The notes under the pieces: generated by a model
What the model was told of the DNA's origin: nothing
What the model saw: only the letters and a program-made list of their open reading frames with translations
Database searches by the model: none
Program-made: the position numbers and the translations under genes
NCBI GenBank assembly: GCA_009760855.2
Contig: WPIO01000008.1
Location: forward strand, 8,382,001-8,446,000
Length of the DNA: 64,000 nt
Direction: 5' to 3'
Origin: Cristatella mucedo
Lineage: Eukaryota; Bryozoa; Phylactolaemata; Cristatellidae
In this document: positions 1-12,911 of the stretch, piece after piece
Position numbering within the stretch: the stretch's first letter is position 1
How the letters are laid out: each line of letters begins with the position of its first letter

Positions 1-299
1 TGGCTGGTCTGAGGATTCAACACACTTTATTGGTCTTTTTATCGTCTACCCTGGCAAGCAGCATGCTGCCGATCCTGAAATTCATCTGTTGGCCTTCCCA
101 TCTCTCTGTGACGAGACGAATTTTACTGCCAAGAATCATGTGAATTTCATCAAATCGACACTGGAGTGGTACTCCTTGTCTCTCGACCCTCTTTTCTGTT
201 TGATTGGGGAAGGCTGCTCAACCAACAAGGCACCAGTAGACCTTCTTGGTGTGCCACTTCTGGGATGCCGCAGTCACTATTGTAATTTGGCTGTTGAGG

Positions 300-3200
300 A
301 TGAATGTATTAATGACATCCGCACATGGATGGCAGCAAATTTTCTAAAACTAAACGATGATAAAACTAACTTATTAGTTATGGGCAAACCCAGCGTGATT
401 CAGAAATTGGAAAGACTAACGCTTAAAATTGGCTCTGCCAGCTTATCTCCTGTTGAATCAGCTCGAAATCCAGGGGTCATGTTCTAAAGTGACCTCTCGT
501 TAGACGACCACATCAACTCCACAATCAAGTCTGCCTACTTTCAGATACATAGCATTGCTAAAAATTCGGGCTTGTTAAGATAAGGATACCAAGTCTAAGT
601 TGATACCTGCATTTGTGACATCCAGTCTTGACTTCTGCAACTCACTGCTTACTGGCCTACCTGCATGTGCGATAATAAAAATAATATAATAATAATATTG
701 CACTTGATAAAGCGCCCTCAGAGAACTTAATCTCTTTCTAGGCGCTTTACATTTGCTGCAAAGTGATACGCAATAGAATAGTAAGTAAAATCATGCTTGA
801 AAAACAAACAAAATGAATAACATGGTTAGGGGTTACATGCACTGGGTCAGCATACAAATGTGGTTAGTGGCAGCATGAACAGTGTCAGCACGCATAAGCA
901 CATCGAGGACGAATCACAAGGACCCACTAAATGCTGTCCTAAATAGGTATGTTTTTAAGTTTCTTTTAAATGTGGTCAGGTCAGGGGATGTTCTGATGCA
1001 GGTCGGGAGGGAGTTCCAGGCTGTGGGAGCATACGAGCTAAATGCACGGTCTCCAAAGGATTTAAGGTTTGTACGAGGTATTTCTAGACTGTTGGATTCC
1101 GAAAAGCGAGTGGTACGATGCTTTGCCTGATGGGGTAGTATATCTGAAAGATAGGCTGGAGCCATAGAATGAAGAGACCTAAAAGTGAGCGACAAAACCT
1201 TGAAGTCAATCCGTTGCTTGACTGGTAACCAGTGCAGGTCGGCGAGAAGTGGAGTAATGTGGCAACTGCGACGCTCACGACAGACAAGCCTAGCTGCAGA
1301 GTTTTGCACACCAGCTGCAATCGCCTGATCGCACATGCTGGTAGGCCAGTAAGCAGTGAGTTGCAGAAGTCGAGACGAGATGTCACGAATGCATGGACCA
1401 ACTTGGACGTGGTATCCTTATCTAAACAAGCCCGAATTTTAGCAATGTTATGAAGCTGAAAATAGGCTGATTTGACTGTGGAGCTGATGTGGTCGTCTAA
1501 CGAGAGGTCGCTTTGGAATATGACACCTAGATTTCGAGCTGATGCAACTGGAGATATGCTGGCAGAGCCAATTTTGAGAGTCAGCCTTTCCAATTTCTGA
1601 ATAACACTAGGTTTGCCCATAACTAGTAAGTTAGTTTTATCATCGTTTAGTTTTAGAAAATTTGCTGCCATCCATGATCGGATGTCATCAATGCATGCAG
1701 CAAGTGAGTTGAGAGAATTTGAGGTGCTCGAAGGCTGGGAGGGATCAAAGCAAAGGTACAACTGAGTGTCATCCGCATAGAAGTGAAAGCCTAGATTGTG
1801 CTTGGCAATCACATCAGCGAGAGGGAGAGTATAAACGGTGAAAAGGGCCGGACCTAGCACAGAGCCCTGAGGTACTCCATATTTTAGAGGTACTTCAGAT
1901 GATCTTTGTCCATTCACGTCAACACTCTGGAGTCTCCCACTGAGATAGGACCTGAACCACTGCAGAGCAGTGCCACTGATGCCCAGGCGAGATGAGAGGC
2001 GCTCTAGAAGTACTTTGTGATCGATGGTATCAAAAGCTGCCGAAAGATCGAGCAAAACAAGAAGAGACACTCTGCCCATGTCTGCATTCCTAAGTAGGTC
2101 ATTGTATACCCGAAGCAATGCTGACTCTGTGGAGTGATTAGCTCTAAAGCCAGACTGGAACTTACTAGCAAGGTGTGAGGTTTCGATATACGAGTTCAGC
2201 TGGTCTGCCACGACCCGTTCCAGTGTCTTTGATAGGAATGGTAGAAGGGAGACTGGGCGGTAGTTGCTTAAGTTCTCTTGGTCTAGTGTAGCTTTCTTGA
2301 GAAGTGGCCTGACTACAGCTTTTTTGAAAGGTGCCGGGACCTGACCTGAGGCTAATGACATATTAATGATGTTGGTTATGCATGGCAGCAGCAGATCAAT
2401 GCAACGTAGGAGCAGGACAGTGGGAATAGGGTCCAGTGGACGTGTTGTCTTCTTTGATTGAGATACGAGCTTTAGGACTACATCACTAGTGACCTGTTTA
2501 AATGCAGACATTGAGGCGCAGCCAGGAACCGAGGAACAGCATTCTAGTGAGAAGGTTGTCATCGCAGGGATGGATTCCCTGATTTTGTCTATCTTCTGCA
2601 CAAAGAATCGAGAGAAGCGATCGGCTAGATCATCACAAGGATCATCTGGTAAGGAGCTAACCTGGGAACGGTTGAGGAGATGGTTTATTGTCGACATCAG
2701 CATTTTTGGATTGTGCATCTGTGATTCAACAATGTTTCTATAGAAGCTAGACTTAGCCTTTGCTAGGATCGATTGGTACGACCTACAGTAGTCTTCATAT
2801 GCCTGTCGATGGACAGTTAGTCCGGATCTTTTGTATGCCTTTTCAAGCTTTCGTTTAGTAGACTTGGCTAGTTTAATGTCTGTGGTAAACCATAGGCCGT
2901 CTGGGCGGGGGCGCACAGTGCGCTTTGTCAAAGGTGCAAACTCGTCGAGCGTGTCAGCTAGTGTCGTGTTGTAGCTTTGTCGTGTTGCGTGTTGTCGTGT
3001 TTTGTCGTGTTGCGATCAGGCGATTGCAGCTGGTGCACAACTCTGCAGCTAGGCTTGTCTGTCGTGAGCATCGCAGTTGCCACATTACTCCACTTCTTGC
3101 CTACCTGCACTGGCTCCCAGTCAAGCAACGATCGACTTCAAGGTTTTGTCGCTCACTTTTAGGTAACTTAATTCTTTAGCTCCAGCTTATCTCTCAGATG

Positions 3201-3650
3201 TACTCCCCCACCAGGCCATGTTTCGTACCACCTGCTTTTCGGAATCCAACAGTTTACCAATACCTCGTACAAACCTTAAATCCAATGGAGACCGTGCATG
3301 TAGTTCGTATGCTCCCAAAGCCTGGACCTCACACCCGACTTGCGTCACAACATCCCCTGACTTGACCACATTTAAAAAGAACTTAAAACACACTGATTTA
3401 GGGCAGCATTTAATGGGTCCTTGCGATTCGTCCTTTATGTGCTTATGTGTGTTGACACTGTGCATGCTGCCACTAACCACACTTGCATTCTGACCCTGTG
3501 CATGTCACCCCTAACCATGTTATTCATGTGTTTATCAAGCATGATACTACTCACCATTCAATCGCGTTTCCCTTTGCAGTAAATTTAAAGCGCCTAGAAA
3601 GAGATTGAGTTCTCTGAGCGCACTTCATCAAGTGCTTTATAATTATTATT
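300..3650 (+). mobile_element. LINE family A, plus-strand copy (A1), itself interrupted
   Basis: A 5'-truncated L2/CR1-like non-LTR retrotransposon. Residues such as DIRTWMAANFLKLNDDKTN (about 310-370) match the region following the reverse transcriptase catalytic block. The copy stops at about 671 and resumes at about 3005 with RRLQLVHNSAARLVCREH, then runs to the family 3' tail at about 3585-3650 (hairpin sequence and ATT-rich end). Several stops and frameshifts make it inactive. It lies inside the hAT relic. The gap is filled by a minus-strand copy of the same family. Confidence 0.8.
672..3004 (-). mobile_element. LINE family A, minus-strand copy (A2) with most of the reverse transcriptase
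   Basis: The best-preserved LINE in the window. A long minus-strand frame (2931 to 1084) encodes a reverse transcriptase: SNYRPVSLLPFLSKTLERV, a GFRANHSTESALL block, [29 protein letters not shown] and the catalytic [10 protein letters not shown] motif. One frameshift near 1240-1336 separates it from the C-terminal segment ending FRTAFSGSL at 914. The 3' tail at 709-748 folds into a hairpin (AAAGCGCC with GGCGCTTT, inner AGAGA with TCTCT) followed by AAT-type repeats. The endonuclease domain is missing, so it is 5'-truncated. TGCGAT occurs at both junctions (about 666-671 and 3007-3012), consistent with a target-site duplication. L2/CR1 placement rests on motif style. Confidence 0.85.
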
Positions 3651-4401
3651 CCTCGCAACTGAATCGGAGTTTATTGAAAATCTCATGTCAAAGTTTTCAA
3701 TACTCAAACAGTCAGGTCGATTGTGCTTGATGACATCCATGCCCCCTGTCAAGCGAAATGTCACCCGCTGGACAGGCGTTCCAGATAACTTTTCAGCGCT
3801 TCGAAAGACTCCTTCCAAATCTTGATGAGGCAGACAATGAAATAATGGATCTTTTTCCTACAGCTAGGCAGCAAAAGACTATTCGGGATCGCAAGCAAGC
3901 ATTGGCCGATTTCAAATCTGTTACGATATCGCTGCAGCGACGCGACATGTCGTTGAAAGAATCGGATGTTTTTTATTCCGAGCAATCATTGACTCGTATC
4001 CAGAGTTTGGCTTCAACCACTATTTTTAAAAAGTTGCAGATATCATTCACAGCTAGATTTGGAAACGGCCATCGTCAAGATACAAGCACAAAGAGAACAC
4101 TCTTACAATTCATGAAGAACGTGCTATTGAACAATTGTTGCTACCTGCAGCTCAGGACTTTGAAGAAGCTGTAGACGATGATGCTCAATTGTCTTTTGCT
4201 GAGAGAGAACTCAAGCTACAGCGTGCTGAAGAGAAGAAAGAATGCAACCAGTACGTCAAAACGCACCTCTTACTTCCAACATCGTATGAGGTGGAGAGGC
4301 TTTTCTCCATGGCACTGCGAGTGTTCTGCCCTCAACGTCGTAGTTTACAACCCAGAACCTTGGAGACGCTGCTTTTTCTGAATCAAAACAAGTTAATGTG
4401 A

Positions 4402-5049
4402 AATATATCTCTGATCACCTTGATAGTGAATGAAAATGACTCAGAGACAGCTGATGATAGAAGAAGAGAACGAAGAAGAATATGAAGAGGATTGGTAAAA
4501 TCAGTCAATAAATTGGAATATGTGATGTGTAAGATGTGCAATATATTGCATTGGTGGCACAGAATATTGCAAAATACTTCATTTTTGAATTGAGTATTTC
4601 GATAGATTTATTGTTGACTATCGGAACATTGAATACAATAACAATATTATTGTGCGCAGCCTTGCGGTATAGGAGGGTTTGCCGGCGCCTGCGAGTGAAA
4701 CGCGACCTGGTGGCCAGAGAAGCGATCATGCAAGTGGCAATGCTTTGCTAAAAAATTTAGCAGGGTCAAGAATGCAGAACATGCCAGTATGAAATTCGAA
4801 CAATCTCAAACCTTTCGAGCAAGCTCGCTGCTGCGCATGAGCGAAGGCCATCGATGGGACAGGTTGCCACTCTCTCTTTGTCGCTTGAGATGAAATCTGT
4901 TGGCTATCGAATGCGTACCGAAGGCCGGTGAGGCTGTGAGTGCTCTATAAAAAAAACGCTCCTGTGCAAAACCCGCGTGGTCTGCGTGGCTTTCTCGAGT
5001 CACCGACGGAAATGCGTGCGTACGTGCGTACATGCGTACTGATAGTTGC
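4402..5049. other. Intergenic, with a LINE family B 3' fragment
   Basis: A plus-strand remnant of the LINE family B C-terminus and 3' end lies at about 4860-4990 (GAGATGAAATCTGTTGGCTA and following). It ends just before the GC-rich upstream region of the RNF26-like gene. Nothing else is recognised. Confidence 0.5.
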
Positions 5050-5340
5050 TGCTAAGGCCGGCTCCTTCGGCCCCTCCCAGTGAGCGAGAGCACGCCGGAA
5101 ATGAGGAACTGTGGGATAGCGCGCGGGTTAGTGAGCGAAGTGGGCCTGGCCGTTCGTAGGCTCGATCGTGGCGACGGTTGCCGTCCGACGGATATCATCC
5201 CGAGCGTCGCGGAGGCTGCTGCCGCGCGCCGCCGCCGCTCGCCTTTAGCTCCGGGCCGGCCGAACGGGGGGGGGCGCGTGCGCGAGTTTGGCGGCGGTTG
5301 GCCGCTGTGTGAGTGACCGTCTGAGGCTGAGCGTCTCGAG
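5050..5340 (+). promoter_or_regulatory. GC- and CpG-rich upstream region of the RNF26-like gene
   Basis: The roughly 290 bases before the start codon, and the first exon, are visibly GC- and CpG-rich against AT-rich flanks. This is usual for a promoter/5' UTR of a broadly expressed animal gene. No TATA box is obvious. The transcription start cannot be placed from sequence. Confidence 0.4.
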
Positions 5341-6286
5341 ATGCTTCGAGGCGCCGAGGACTCGGTGCTAGCCTGCTTGGGCAGCGTCGCCGCGGCCGTG
5401 ACGTCCGCGCTCTGGTGGTGTGCGGCATGCATCGAGACGCTGCTGGCCGCCCTCGACTTCGTCGCGAGGACGGCGGTGGCCACGCTGACGTTCGCCCGCG
5501 CAGTGTGGACGCATCTGTTCGCGGTCGCCGCCGTCGTTTTCGAGCTCGTCGGCGACGCGTGTCTTCTGCTCGGCCGCCTGGTGCAGTTCGTAGCGTTCCT
5601 CCTCACCGGGGCATTCGTGTGCGTTCAGACTGTCGCGCACGCGGTGGAGCAGGTCGCCGTGGCTCTCTACGGTGCCGCGGCGACCGCCTTCGATGTCGCT
5701 CTTCGGGCGATCGACGCGCCTCGGGTCGCGCTTCGCGAGGCAGCCCTGTTGGCCTCGAATGTGGACGTCCGAGCTTTCGAGAGCACGTCGTGGCTCGTCG
5801 TAAAGCTCGTAGACGCCCTCCTCGCCTCGGCATTGTGGCTCTTTCGGTCGGCGGTTGCAGCACTCTCGTTCGTGTGGGCGTTGCCGCGGAACACTGTCGT
5901 CTGGATCGAGTCACTCGTCGAGCTCGTCTTAGCCGGCGCCACGGGTGCGCTCGGCGGAGCTTGTCTCGCCGTCGCCACTCACGCGTCGACAGCTCTCAGC
6001 AAGGTTCTGTGGGCTATTGGTGGCTTGACGGAGGTGGCCTGCACGTGGAACAGTGCAACCGATTGGGTAAGCACAAGTCACGGGCGCTGCTTCTGGCTCT
6101 TACATTCTAGCCTGCGATACCCCAGCCAGCATGCTGAATGCCAAAATGTCGTCACGTTTTTCTTTTTTTTTAATGCTTCTCTCGTTTACTTTGTCTATCA
6201 GTCTCTTGATGTAATTGTAGATAGGTTTATGCCTCTATAGATCAATGCATCTATAGATCTTTCTATCTGTAGATCCATATATCTTG

Positions 6287-6341
<55 letters not shown>

Positions 6342-9300
6342 TCTCTCTCTCTCACTGGTGTGTGTGTGGGTGTGTTGCTGTCACTCGCTCCATCTCTTTA
6401 GCTCTCTCTCTCTCTCACTTTCTCTTTTGCTTACCTCGTGATGACCTAGGGGTTCATGTTGTCGTGTACCAGGCGGCACCATGTTTATTGCTTTTGACCG
6501 TCTGTATGTCACAGCCTGTGGGGCTTATCTAGCTTAGTGCTCGGATTGCTGTTTGTGCACTACATTGATCAGTTTTTCCTAATACAATTTTCTGTAGCAG
6601 GGCATGTGTCTTTTCTTATCTGTTTGATTCCACGTGGCCAATAGGGCTGTCTTTGTCGACACCTTGCCTTTCTGCAAGCCGACGTTTGGCAGCCGCTCTG
6701 CTGAAGCAGTGCACTCTTGAAGTACATCGGTGTCTGCCCTCAGTGACGTGTGACCACTGCAGTCGATGCCACATGCTAGGAGGGCTGAGCTGCTTGGGCC
6801 AGCTGAGCATCGCTAGTTATCTCTCATTCACATTCGTATTCGAGCAGAGCTGGGCAAAAGATTGGACACGCTCATTGCTGCCATGCAATTTCGTTGCTAC
6901 CTTGTTAATGTCAATAGGTGGCGGTACGGTAGCCGAGGATGGAGAGAAAAGTCGACCGAATGCCATCCAGTACCTTGGATTGTGTCACCTCCCTGCCGTC
7001 CGTCCCAGGTTCTAGAGCAATCCTTCCCCTTTTGTGGACAGATTTGCCGTGCACACTCACTTAAGCAGTATGTTCATTGGGAAACTACTTCGAAACACGT
7101 CATCCATCAAGAAACAGTCCTTGCATTTGCTTTCATTGTAGGACTTAGCTTTTGGCTACCTGCTACTCTAATGAGTGGGACGGGATAGTTTATTGGCGGC
7201 GGCTCGCTTAGGGTTGATTCGGTAGGCGTGCTTATGAAATGAGCCTAGACGGTTGACAGCAGTAACGGGCTCTCGGACAGCTGCAAAGGCTTTTCTTGTG
7301 ACTTAGGACGATACCCTTACATATTTTAGACTCATCAAGTCCCAGTGCTTCCTGCTAGTTTACTGATTTACTGGTAGGGGTACATGAAAACCGAAAGGGA
7401 CCGAAATCTTCGACGACAAGCGAGATCGAGAAGCATTTATGTTTCCATAGCAAATGAATACTTTTAAGTTATTATGTTGCCAACTTTACGTGAAATCGCT
7501 TAAAGCGTACCGCCTGCTTGAGCGATGTATTCGACTTGCCTTTGGATGTATAGATCTAAGTGCATGCCCTCTCTGGCATGAGTGTGAGAGTTCCAGCTGC
7601 TTGCAGCTTTTGCCAGATTATCGCTCGTTCTTCAACGATGTCGGCCCATCGTTCTGGTTTTTAGGATTATCAAGAAACGTTGTATATGAAATAGTATGGC
7701 CGATAGCTATTCCTGTATGCATTTGCTTGGTCCATTTGAATTGTCTCTTGCATGCTTAGGGATGCTTACACTGCATGTTATCATTAACCGATTGTCATGC
7801 TTTCTTTGCAGGGTTTGTAAAGTGCTGGAAATATTTAGTTCTCTTAGGGTGCTATGTAAATATTGTATTAAGAATATTTAAGTTAAAATCATTATTATGT
7901 GTGTTGGGGCTAAATAATTCTTCTACCAAGAAGGTATTAGTACCCTCCGAGTTTCACCGGGAGCGGTTTTCTCAAAGTGACAGTGCGCCCTCGTGGGAGG
8001 TATGCCATGTGACATTCAGTGGCGCGGCCGTACCTTCATTCTGCCTGCTGGTGACTGTTGCTGCACCGCTTGCTGCTGTCACGACGAATAGGCGCATTGT
8101 CTACGAGCTCTGGAGGGCATGCTCTTCCGACATCCTTCGATCAGCAACACTCCGTTGACAATCGTGGCTTCTGCTGAAGCCGCAGAGGCTGCTGCATGCA
8201 CTCGAGAGCACACTTCATCTGTTTGCAGCTCTCCAAACTGATTGCCTGCGTCGCGGTGATCATGCTCATAATGATGGCCGTCGCCAACATGTTCCAAGTG
8301 GCTTTGCACCAGGCGCCCGAAGGCCATAGGACGTCAGAAAGCAGCGGTGAAGGTACAAGAAACGATGATAATCAAAACGAGACCAACGCCGGCAGTGGCG
8401 ACAGCAGGAACACGGCTTCGGCACCCCACCAACCAGGAATGGGTGAGATTGCGGGCAGCAGTGGTCTCGCGAATCCGGTGGCCATTTTCCTCTCAGTGGT
8501 AGGCGAATCTGGCGGTTTGCCTGCGCCTGCTTCAGCTGTCGCCCACCGTCTGTGATGCATTCATCACAAAGGGGGAACGATGGTCACTCTGACGTCGCAG
8601 TACCGTGTTGTGTTGGTCGTTGGCCGCCGTCACTTTGTGGCCATTTCCAAGCGGCTGCAAAGTGACACAGTGGCCAAACGACACAAACACACATTTCAAC
8701 AAAGACTCGGGGGGGATATGCAGGTACCTCCACTCTGCATAGCCTGCCCCCGACTTGTCCCCCTCCTGTGACCTGTCGAAGCTGCCGCCTCGGAGCTACC
8801 GCCGGTCGTCGCAGCAACGCATGCTGCTGCAGGCATCCCTGCCGTCTGGTCTCAGCCGTCAGGCTGACCGTCGACGGCCAGCCCAAGCCTGCTCGAGGCA
8901 AAGCCTGCGTCTTTGTCCTCGTCGCCCACGAATAGGGTGACCCAGTCGGCTCGGCAGCGCAAGGAAGGGGGGGCAGTGGGAGGGGCAGGGGGCAGCTCAG
9001 CAGGAAGTGGGGCAGCGAGGAGCAGGAGGGCATGAGAAGGGCAGGGCAGCGAAGCGGAACTGTCCATGCACCTCGCTGTCGACTCCGAACGAGCGAGGTC
9101 TGCGGAGCAAGACGGCACGTGACTGTGGCAGTGGCAGAGCGCTATACCGCTAGTGCTATACCGCCAGTGCGGAAGTACTGCGCCCACGACCGCATCCTCT
9201 TTTTCGATTTAGCTCGCGACGTGCACTCTGTGGCATGCTTGTAGTTGTTGTCCTTGATAACCTAGTCTTTTGCCAGACACTCGCTGATTCGAGCTTTGTG

Positions 9301-12264
9301 AGCTATGCTACTGCTGCCTTCGGTGCCGCTTGTTCCCCACCATCGGGCGCTGATGCTGATGCTGCTGCTAACGCAGGCTCCGCCGCACGAGGCGCTGATT
9401 CTGGTGCTGCTTGGCCTTCTGCTGGCCTAGGCTCGAACACGACCAGTCAAGACGATCGTTGGCGCTTGCATTTGGCCAGCGACGGCAGGCGGAGCAGATC
9501 GAGTCGCGATCAGTCGCAGCGGCCGGCGGCCAGCGATGTGCCGTCAGAGGCAGCAGCATCAGAACGGTGAGAGTAGATTTCTGTGCCTCGCCACACGCTT
9601 TCAGTGGGCCCAGAGGGTTGCCAGACCTCTTTCGTTCGGCAGGACCGAAACTGCGTCGCCTGTCCTGCTGCTCTCTTGCTTTGGCTGAAAGGGCCACTGC
9701 CAAAGGGGAGGGTGAATGAATTGCTGCCCGCAGACGGGAGGAAGGGAATGGCGACTCGGCACGCTCCGCACGCTGCACTCAGAGTGATGCAGCAGGCGAC
9801 ACTGTACTGCCTGCTGCAAGTGGGAGAGTGAGAGCCTTTGCTGAGGCTCATCTACCACTGTACAAATGAGTCCGATGATTCGTCTGACCTTTACCTACCT
9901 TTACTCATAGCCAAGGTGGCTTTGCATGCACAGACGGCAGTGAGTGCCGTGAAAGTAATCCATGGATCAACGAGTGAGCTGTTGCTGGCCACCAGCAGCA
10001 GCAGCCCGTGTTGGCAACATGACCCTGCCATCGCGAGGTAGTAAGTGCTTATGGGCAGCAATGGTTTTAATTGAAGCTTTCTTTGCCATAAATGACGCAG
10101 AGATAGAGAGAGACAGGCAGCCAGACAGAGAGGGAGAGAGACAGGCGGACAGAGAGACAGAACGAGAGACAGTAAACGAGAAAGAGACAGACAGAGGAGA
10201 GACAGAGTGAGACAGACAGAGAGACAGACGGAGGGAACAGAAGGAAGAGGCACTTAGGGAGTGCACTTGCTCATGCTGCTACGTTACACTGTCATTGTCA
10301 CATTCACTGTCACTGCTCGCCGGCCTGCCCAGCGCTAGCGCCTACTGCTGTGAGCCACAGTGACTCACTGTCGACTATATCAGCTGTGCAGACCATCTGC
10401 GAATTGCCATTTTTGCATGCAAAGCTTCTCTGCCTTCACGGATGAACAGCGCTGCACACATGCACACACCAACTGTGTCCGTGCAAACCTGCCTACTGCA
10501 AACTCTCTTGTCGCTGGTTCCTTTTGTCGTGCTGCTTCCGCTCGTTCGGTGCGCAGCGATACTCGACTCTGATTCGTTTTTCATCGAGGTTACTAGAGAC
10601 CCCCGTGGCTGCTGTCTTACTTTAATCTCTCGATGCCTCGAGTTAGAAGTCTTGAAACAGCGCGCACCAAATGCAAAGGTCTGCGGTCGTTATGTGATGA
10701 GAGCTGAAGGGCTTGTGTGGTTTATGAAGTAGGCCTCTACAAACCGTGCAGCTTAGGCTGGTTGGGGGCATCCGCGTTTAAAGGGAAGGAGAGAGAGCCA
10801 CATAGGTAGACTTCCTACTGACACCAGGGGTGAAATTTTACTCATCGGAGCCCAAGAGATGCTGCTCAAGCCTACTGACTCGTTGAAATGAAACGAAACG
10901 TTCGTGGGATCAGGGGGGCAACGCCCCCAGCGATTTTAACGCCATTGCACCTGCAGTTCGGATGACCGATTTAGAGTCAGATGCTCGTCTCTGAGACCTG
11001 ACAGCAGGCCTCTGCCCTGCACAGTGCGTAGCATGCTCGCGAAGACACCGCAGCGAACTAAGTGGACCTAAACAAGGATAGAAAAAAGTACTGGACCCTC
11101 GTTGCTAGACTAGATTAGGGCAGAGCTGGAACAATGAGGAGTGTGAGCATCGGGTGCAGCAGGAAAGCAAACCGCGTACATTGATTCGACAGAGGACGGT
11201 CAGCAGACCGGATAGGCCCTGGTGTCGGCTGCACTCCCCCCCCCCTAATTGCACGGACCAATCAAAGCAAGCTGAGTGATAGCATACCGTGCACGTTCGA
11301 GGTGTTTCCCCGCAGTACCTTGCCCATCTGATCCGTTTCGATGGTCTGTGATAATGCTGCAGTACCGATAACCACCTGGCGCTTAACCTTAGTCCTTCCT
11401 GTACTTCAGTTGGGAAGAGGCCAACCGATACCTGATACCTGATTGTCGGAAGATTAAATAGTGCTTGTTGCCTTGCTGTGCAAGCATGCTTGTTGGCCGA
11501 GTGGTGTAGGTAGGTATGTAGGTATGTGCTCCTTGTATGTCTGTTACTCCCCAAAACCATCAGGACTAAACACGTGCAACGTCAGCACACTTGGTTTCAC
11601 GCGATAAAGAAAGCAGGAACAGCGAGTGAGTCGGGAGGACAGGCACCGAAGTGGCTGCCCAGGGCAGCTTCGGTCTGCCGCTGGTAGAGTGCCTCGGTCA
11701 CGTGCACCTCCGCTAGTCGAGACACAGCGTCTGCTGCTGCAGTCGAGGTGCAGCGTCTTCATCTGTCGATGTCGATGCTCGCTGAGAGTGCACGGCGCTC
11801 TAGCGCTCCGCCGTCCTTCGAACTTCGGCAGTGCAGTTGCATGTGACTTGTGCTGCCAGCGTGCTTGCATGTATGCAGTGCTACCGGAACTGCGTGCCCT
11901 GGACTAGGCGGTCGCCTGGCTGACCATGGCGCCAGTCTGACGTCGCCAGCCAGCTGCATGCGACCTCATTGTGCGTCGTTTACTCTGCAGCTCCAGCTCC
12001 CGGAGTGATGGCTGCTGCGAAAGCAGCGACGACGGACTCGGAGCCTTCGTTCGCCAGCTGCAGAAGCAGCTGGACGCCGAGAAGGAGAGGCAGCTGTGCG
12101 TGATCTGCCAGCACGCGCCCAAGACGGTGCTGCTGCTGCCCTGCCGCCACCTGTGCGTCTGTCCGGCGTGCGCGGACAAGCTCGGCGCCTGCCGCTCGTC
12201 GCGCGAGCGCATCTGCCCACTCTGCCGCTCCTCAATAGACGACAACATGTCCGTGTACACGTGA
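5341..12264 (+). CDS. RNF26: RNF26-like multi-pass membrane E3 ubiquitin ligase (RING C3HC5)
   Basis: Four exons join in phase: 5341-6066, 8229-8498, 9277-9566, 11991-12264 (519 aa). Exon 1 encodes a very hydrophobic, Ala/Leu/Val-rich N-terminus with several potential membrane spans. Exon 2 adds another span (residues about 245-268) and a polar tail. Exon 3 is low-complexity linker. Exon 4 carries the RING at the extreme C-terminus, with cysteines at 465, 468, 480, 484, 486, 489, 504 and 507 and histidine 482, then a short tail ending SVYT. This layout (membrane N-terminus, terminal RING, short tail) is that of RNF26, an ER-membrane ligase that organises perinuclear endosomes. The human protein is about 433 aa. 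Donors are GTAAGC, GTAGGC and GTGAGA; acceptors are TTTGCAG, TTTGCCAG and CTCTGCAG. The membrane and RING parts are firm; the middle exons rest on splice sites, phase and composition. Confidence 0.82.
6289..6354. repeat. CT microsatellite in RNF26-like intron 1
   Basis: Nearly pure CT dinucleotide repeat of about 65 bp, with a second short CT tract at about 6400-6425. Confidence 0.95.
7725..7895 (+). mobile_element. LINE family A 3' tail fragment in RNF26-like intron 1
   Basis: Matches the family A 3' region: CTTTGCAG, then GTAAAGTGCTGGAA, AGTTCTCTTAGGGTGCTATG. The copy is short and diverged, truncated to the 3' UTR and tail. Confidence 0.65.
10100..10238. repeat. Imperfect GACA/GAGA repeat
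   Basis: About 140 bp of interspersed GAGA and GACA units in the last intron of the RNF26-like gene. The rest of that intron (9567-11990) shows no recognised element. Confidence 0.8.
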
Positions 12265-12911
12265 CACTTTGCCTTCCATTCGCTCGCTCGTGCTCTTTGA
12301 TCCGAGTCTGGCCTGTGGCCGACGTCTGACTCTCGATCGACTCGTGACGATTAGGACGATTGCGCCTGCAGCTTGACTGTGCTGGCTGTCCTTCGCATGT
12401 TAAGCAGCATTGCTGGGCGGCGTCCTGCGCAAAGCGCAAAAAGCTCATTATGTGCCGCCGGTCGCACATTTGTCTGGCCGAGTCGTGGATGGCGCAGCCT
12501 TGGCGAAGCTCGATTGGCAGTCTCGTGCAATCGCAGGGGCACATGGCGCGACCGGTTGTTGCTGGCCGATCGTTGTTTGCGTCATCGGAATGCTGCGATG
12601 CTGAATTTGTTGTTTGCCCTCTTGCGTGTATGTTTGCTTCGCTGATGAAGTACGCCATCGTTGTTTTGCCGCCGGCACCTTTCGTGAGACCATTGCATGA
12701 GCCTTTGCAGCCTTTACTGTGCTCAGCCCCGTCGAGGTCAGAATGCAGACCTGCGTCGCTGTCATGCACACGACTTAATGCTCGCTATGCCCCTATGCAA
12801 ACATGTGAGGGTCCCTTAAGCGTGCCTGGGAAGGCACGGCTGCAACTGGCGCCTAGTGGCAAATCTGCTGCTGCCGCCTGACTTTCAGTTCTCGAACTTC
12901 TAGTTTTCCTT

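Larger units (their letters stand above)
1..4401 (+). pseudogene. hAT-type transposase relic, split by nested LINE insertions
   Basis: Two separated blocks translate to a hAT-superfamily transposase. The first (about 1-298) carries a motif reading CSTNKAPVDLLGVPLLGC, then SHYCNLAVED, typical of the RNase H-like core of this family. The second (about 3650-4401) continues it: KRNVTRWTG, then FQRFERLLPNLDEA, and ends in the hAT C-terminal dimerisation region (LPTSYEVERLFSMALR, then LETLLFLNQNK) with a stop at 4399-4401. The blocks are separated by a 3.35 kb LINE insertion. Frame changes near 3760-3810 and 4130-4180 break the remaining ORF, so it cannot encode an intact transposase. The 5' part lies outside the window. 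Terminal inverted repeats were not identified. The family is recognised from motifs; the split is seen directly. Confidence 0.75.

Noticed and set aside
8229-8442. RNF26-like exon 2 ending at the GTGAGA donor at 8443
   Set aside because: It gives phase 1 while exon 3 needs phase 0; the GTAGGC donor at 8499 keeps the frame. An alternative isoform cannot be excluded.
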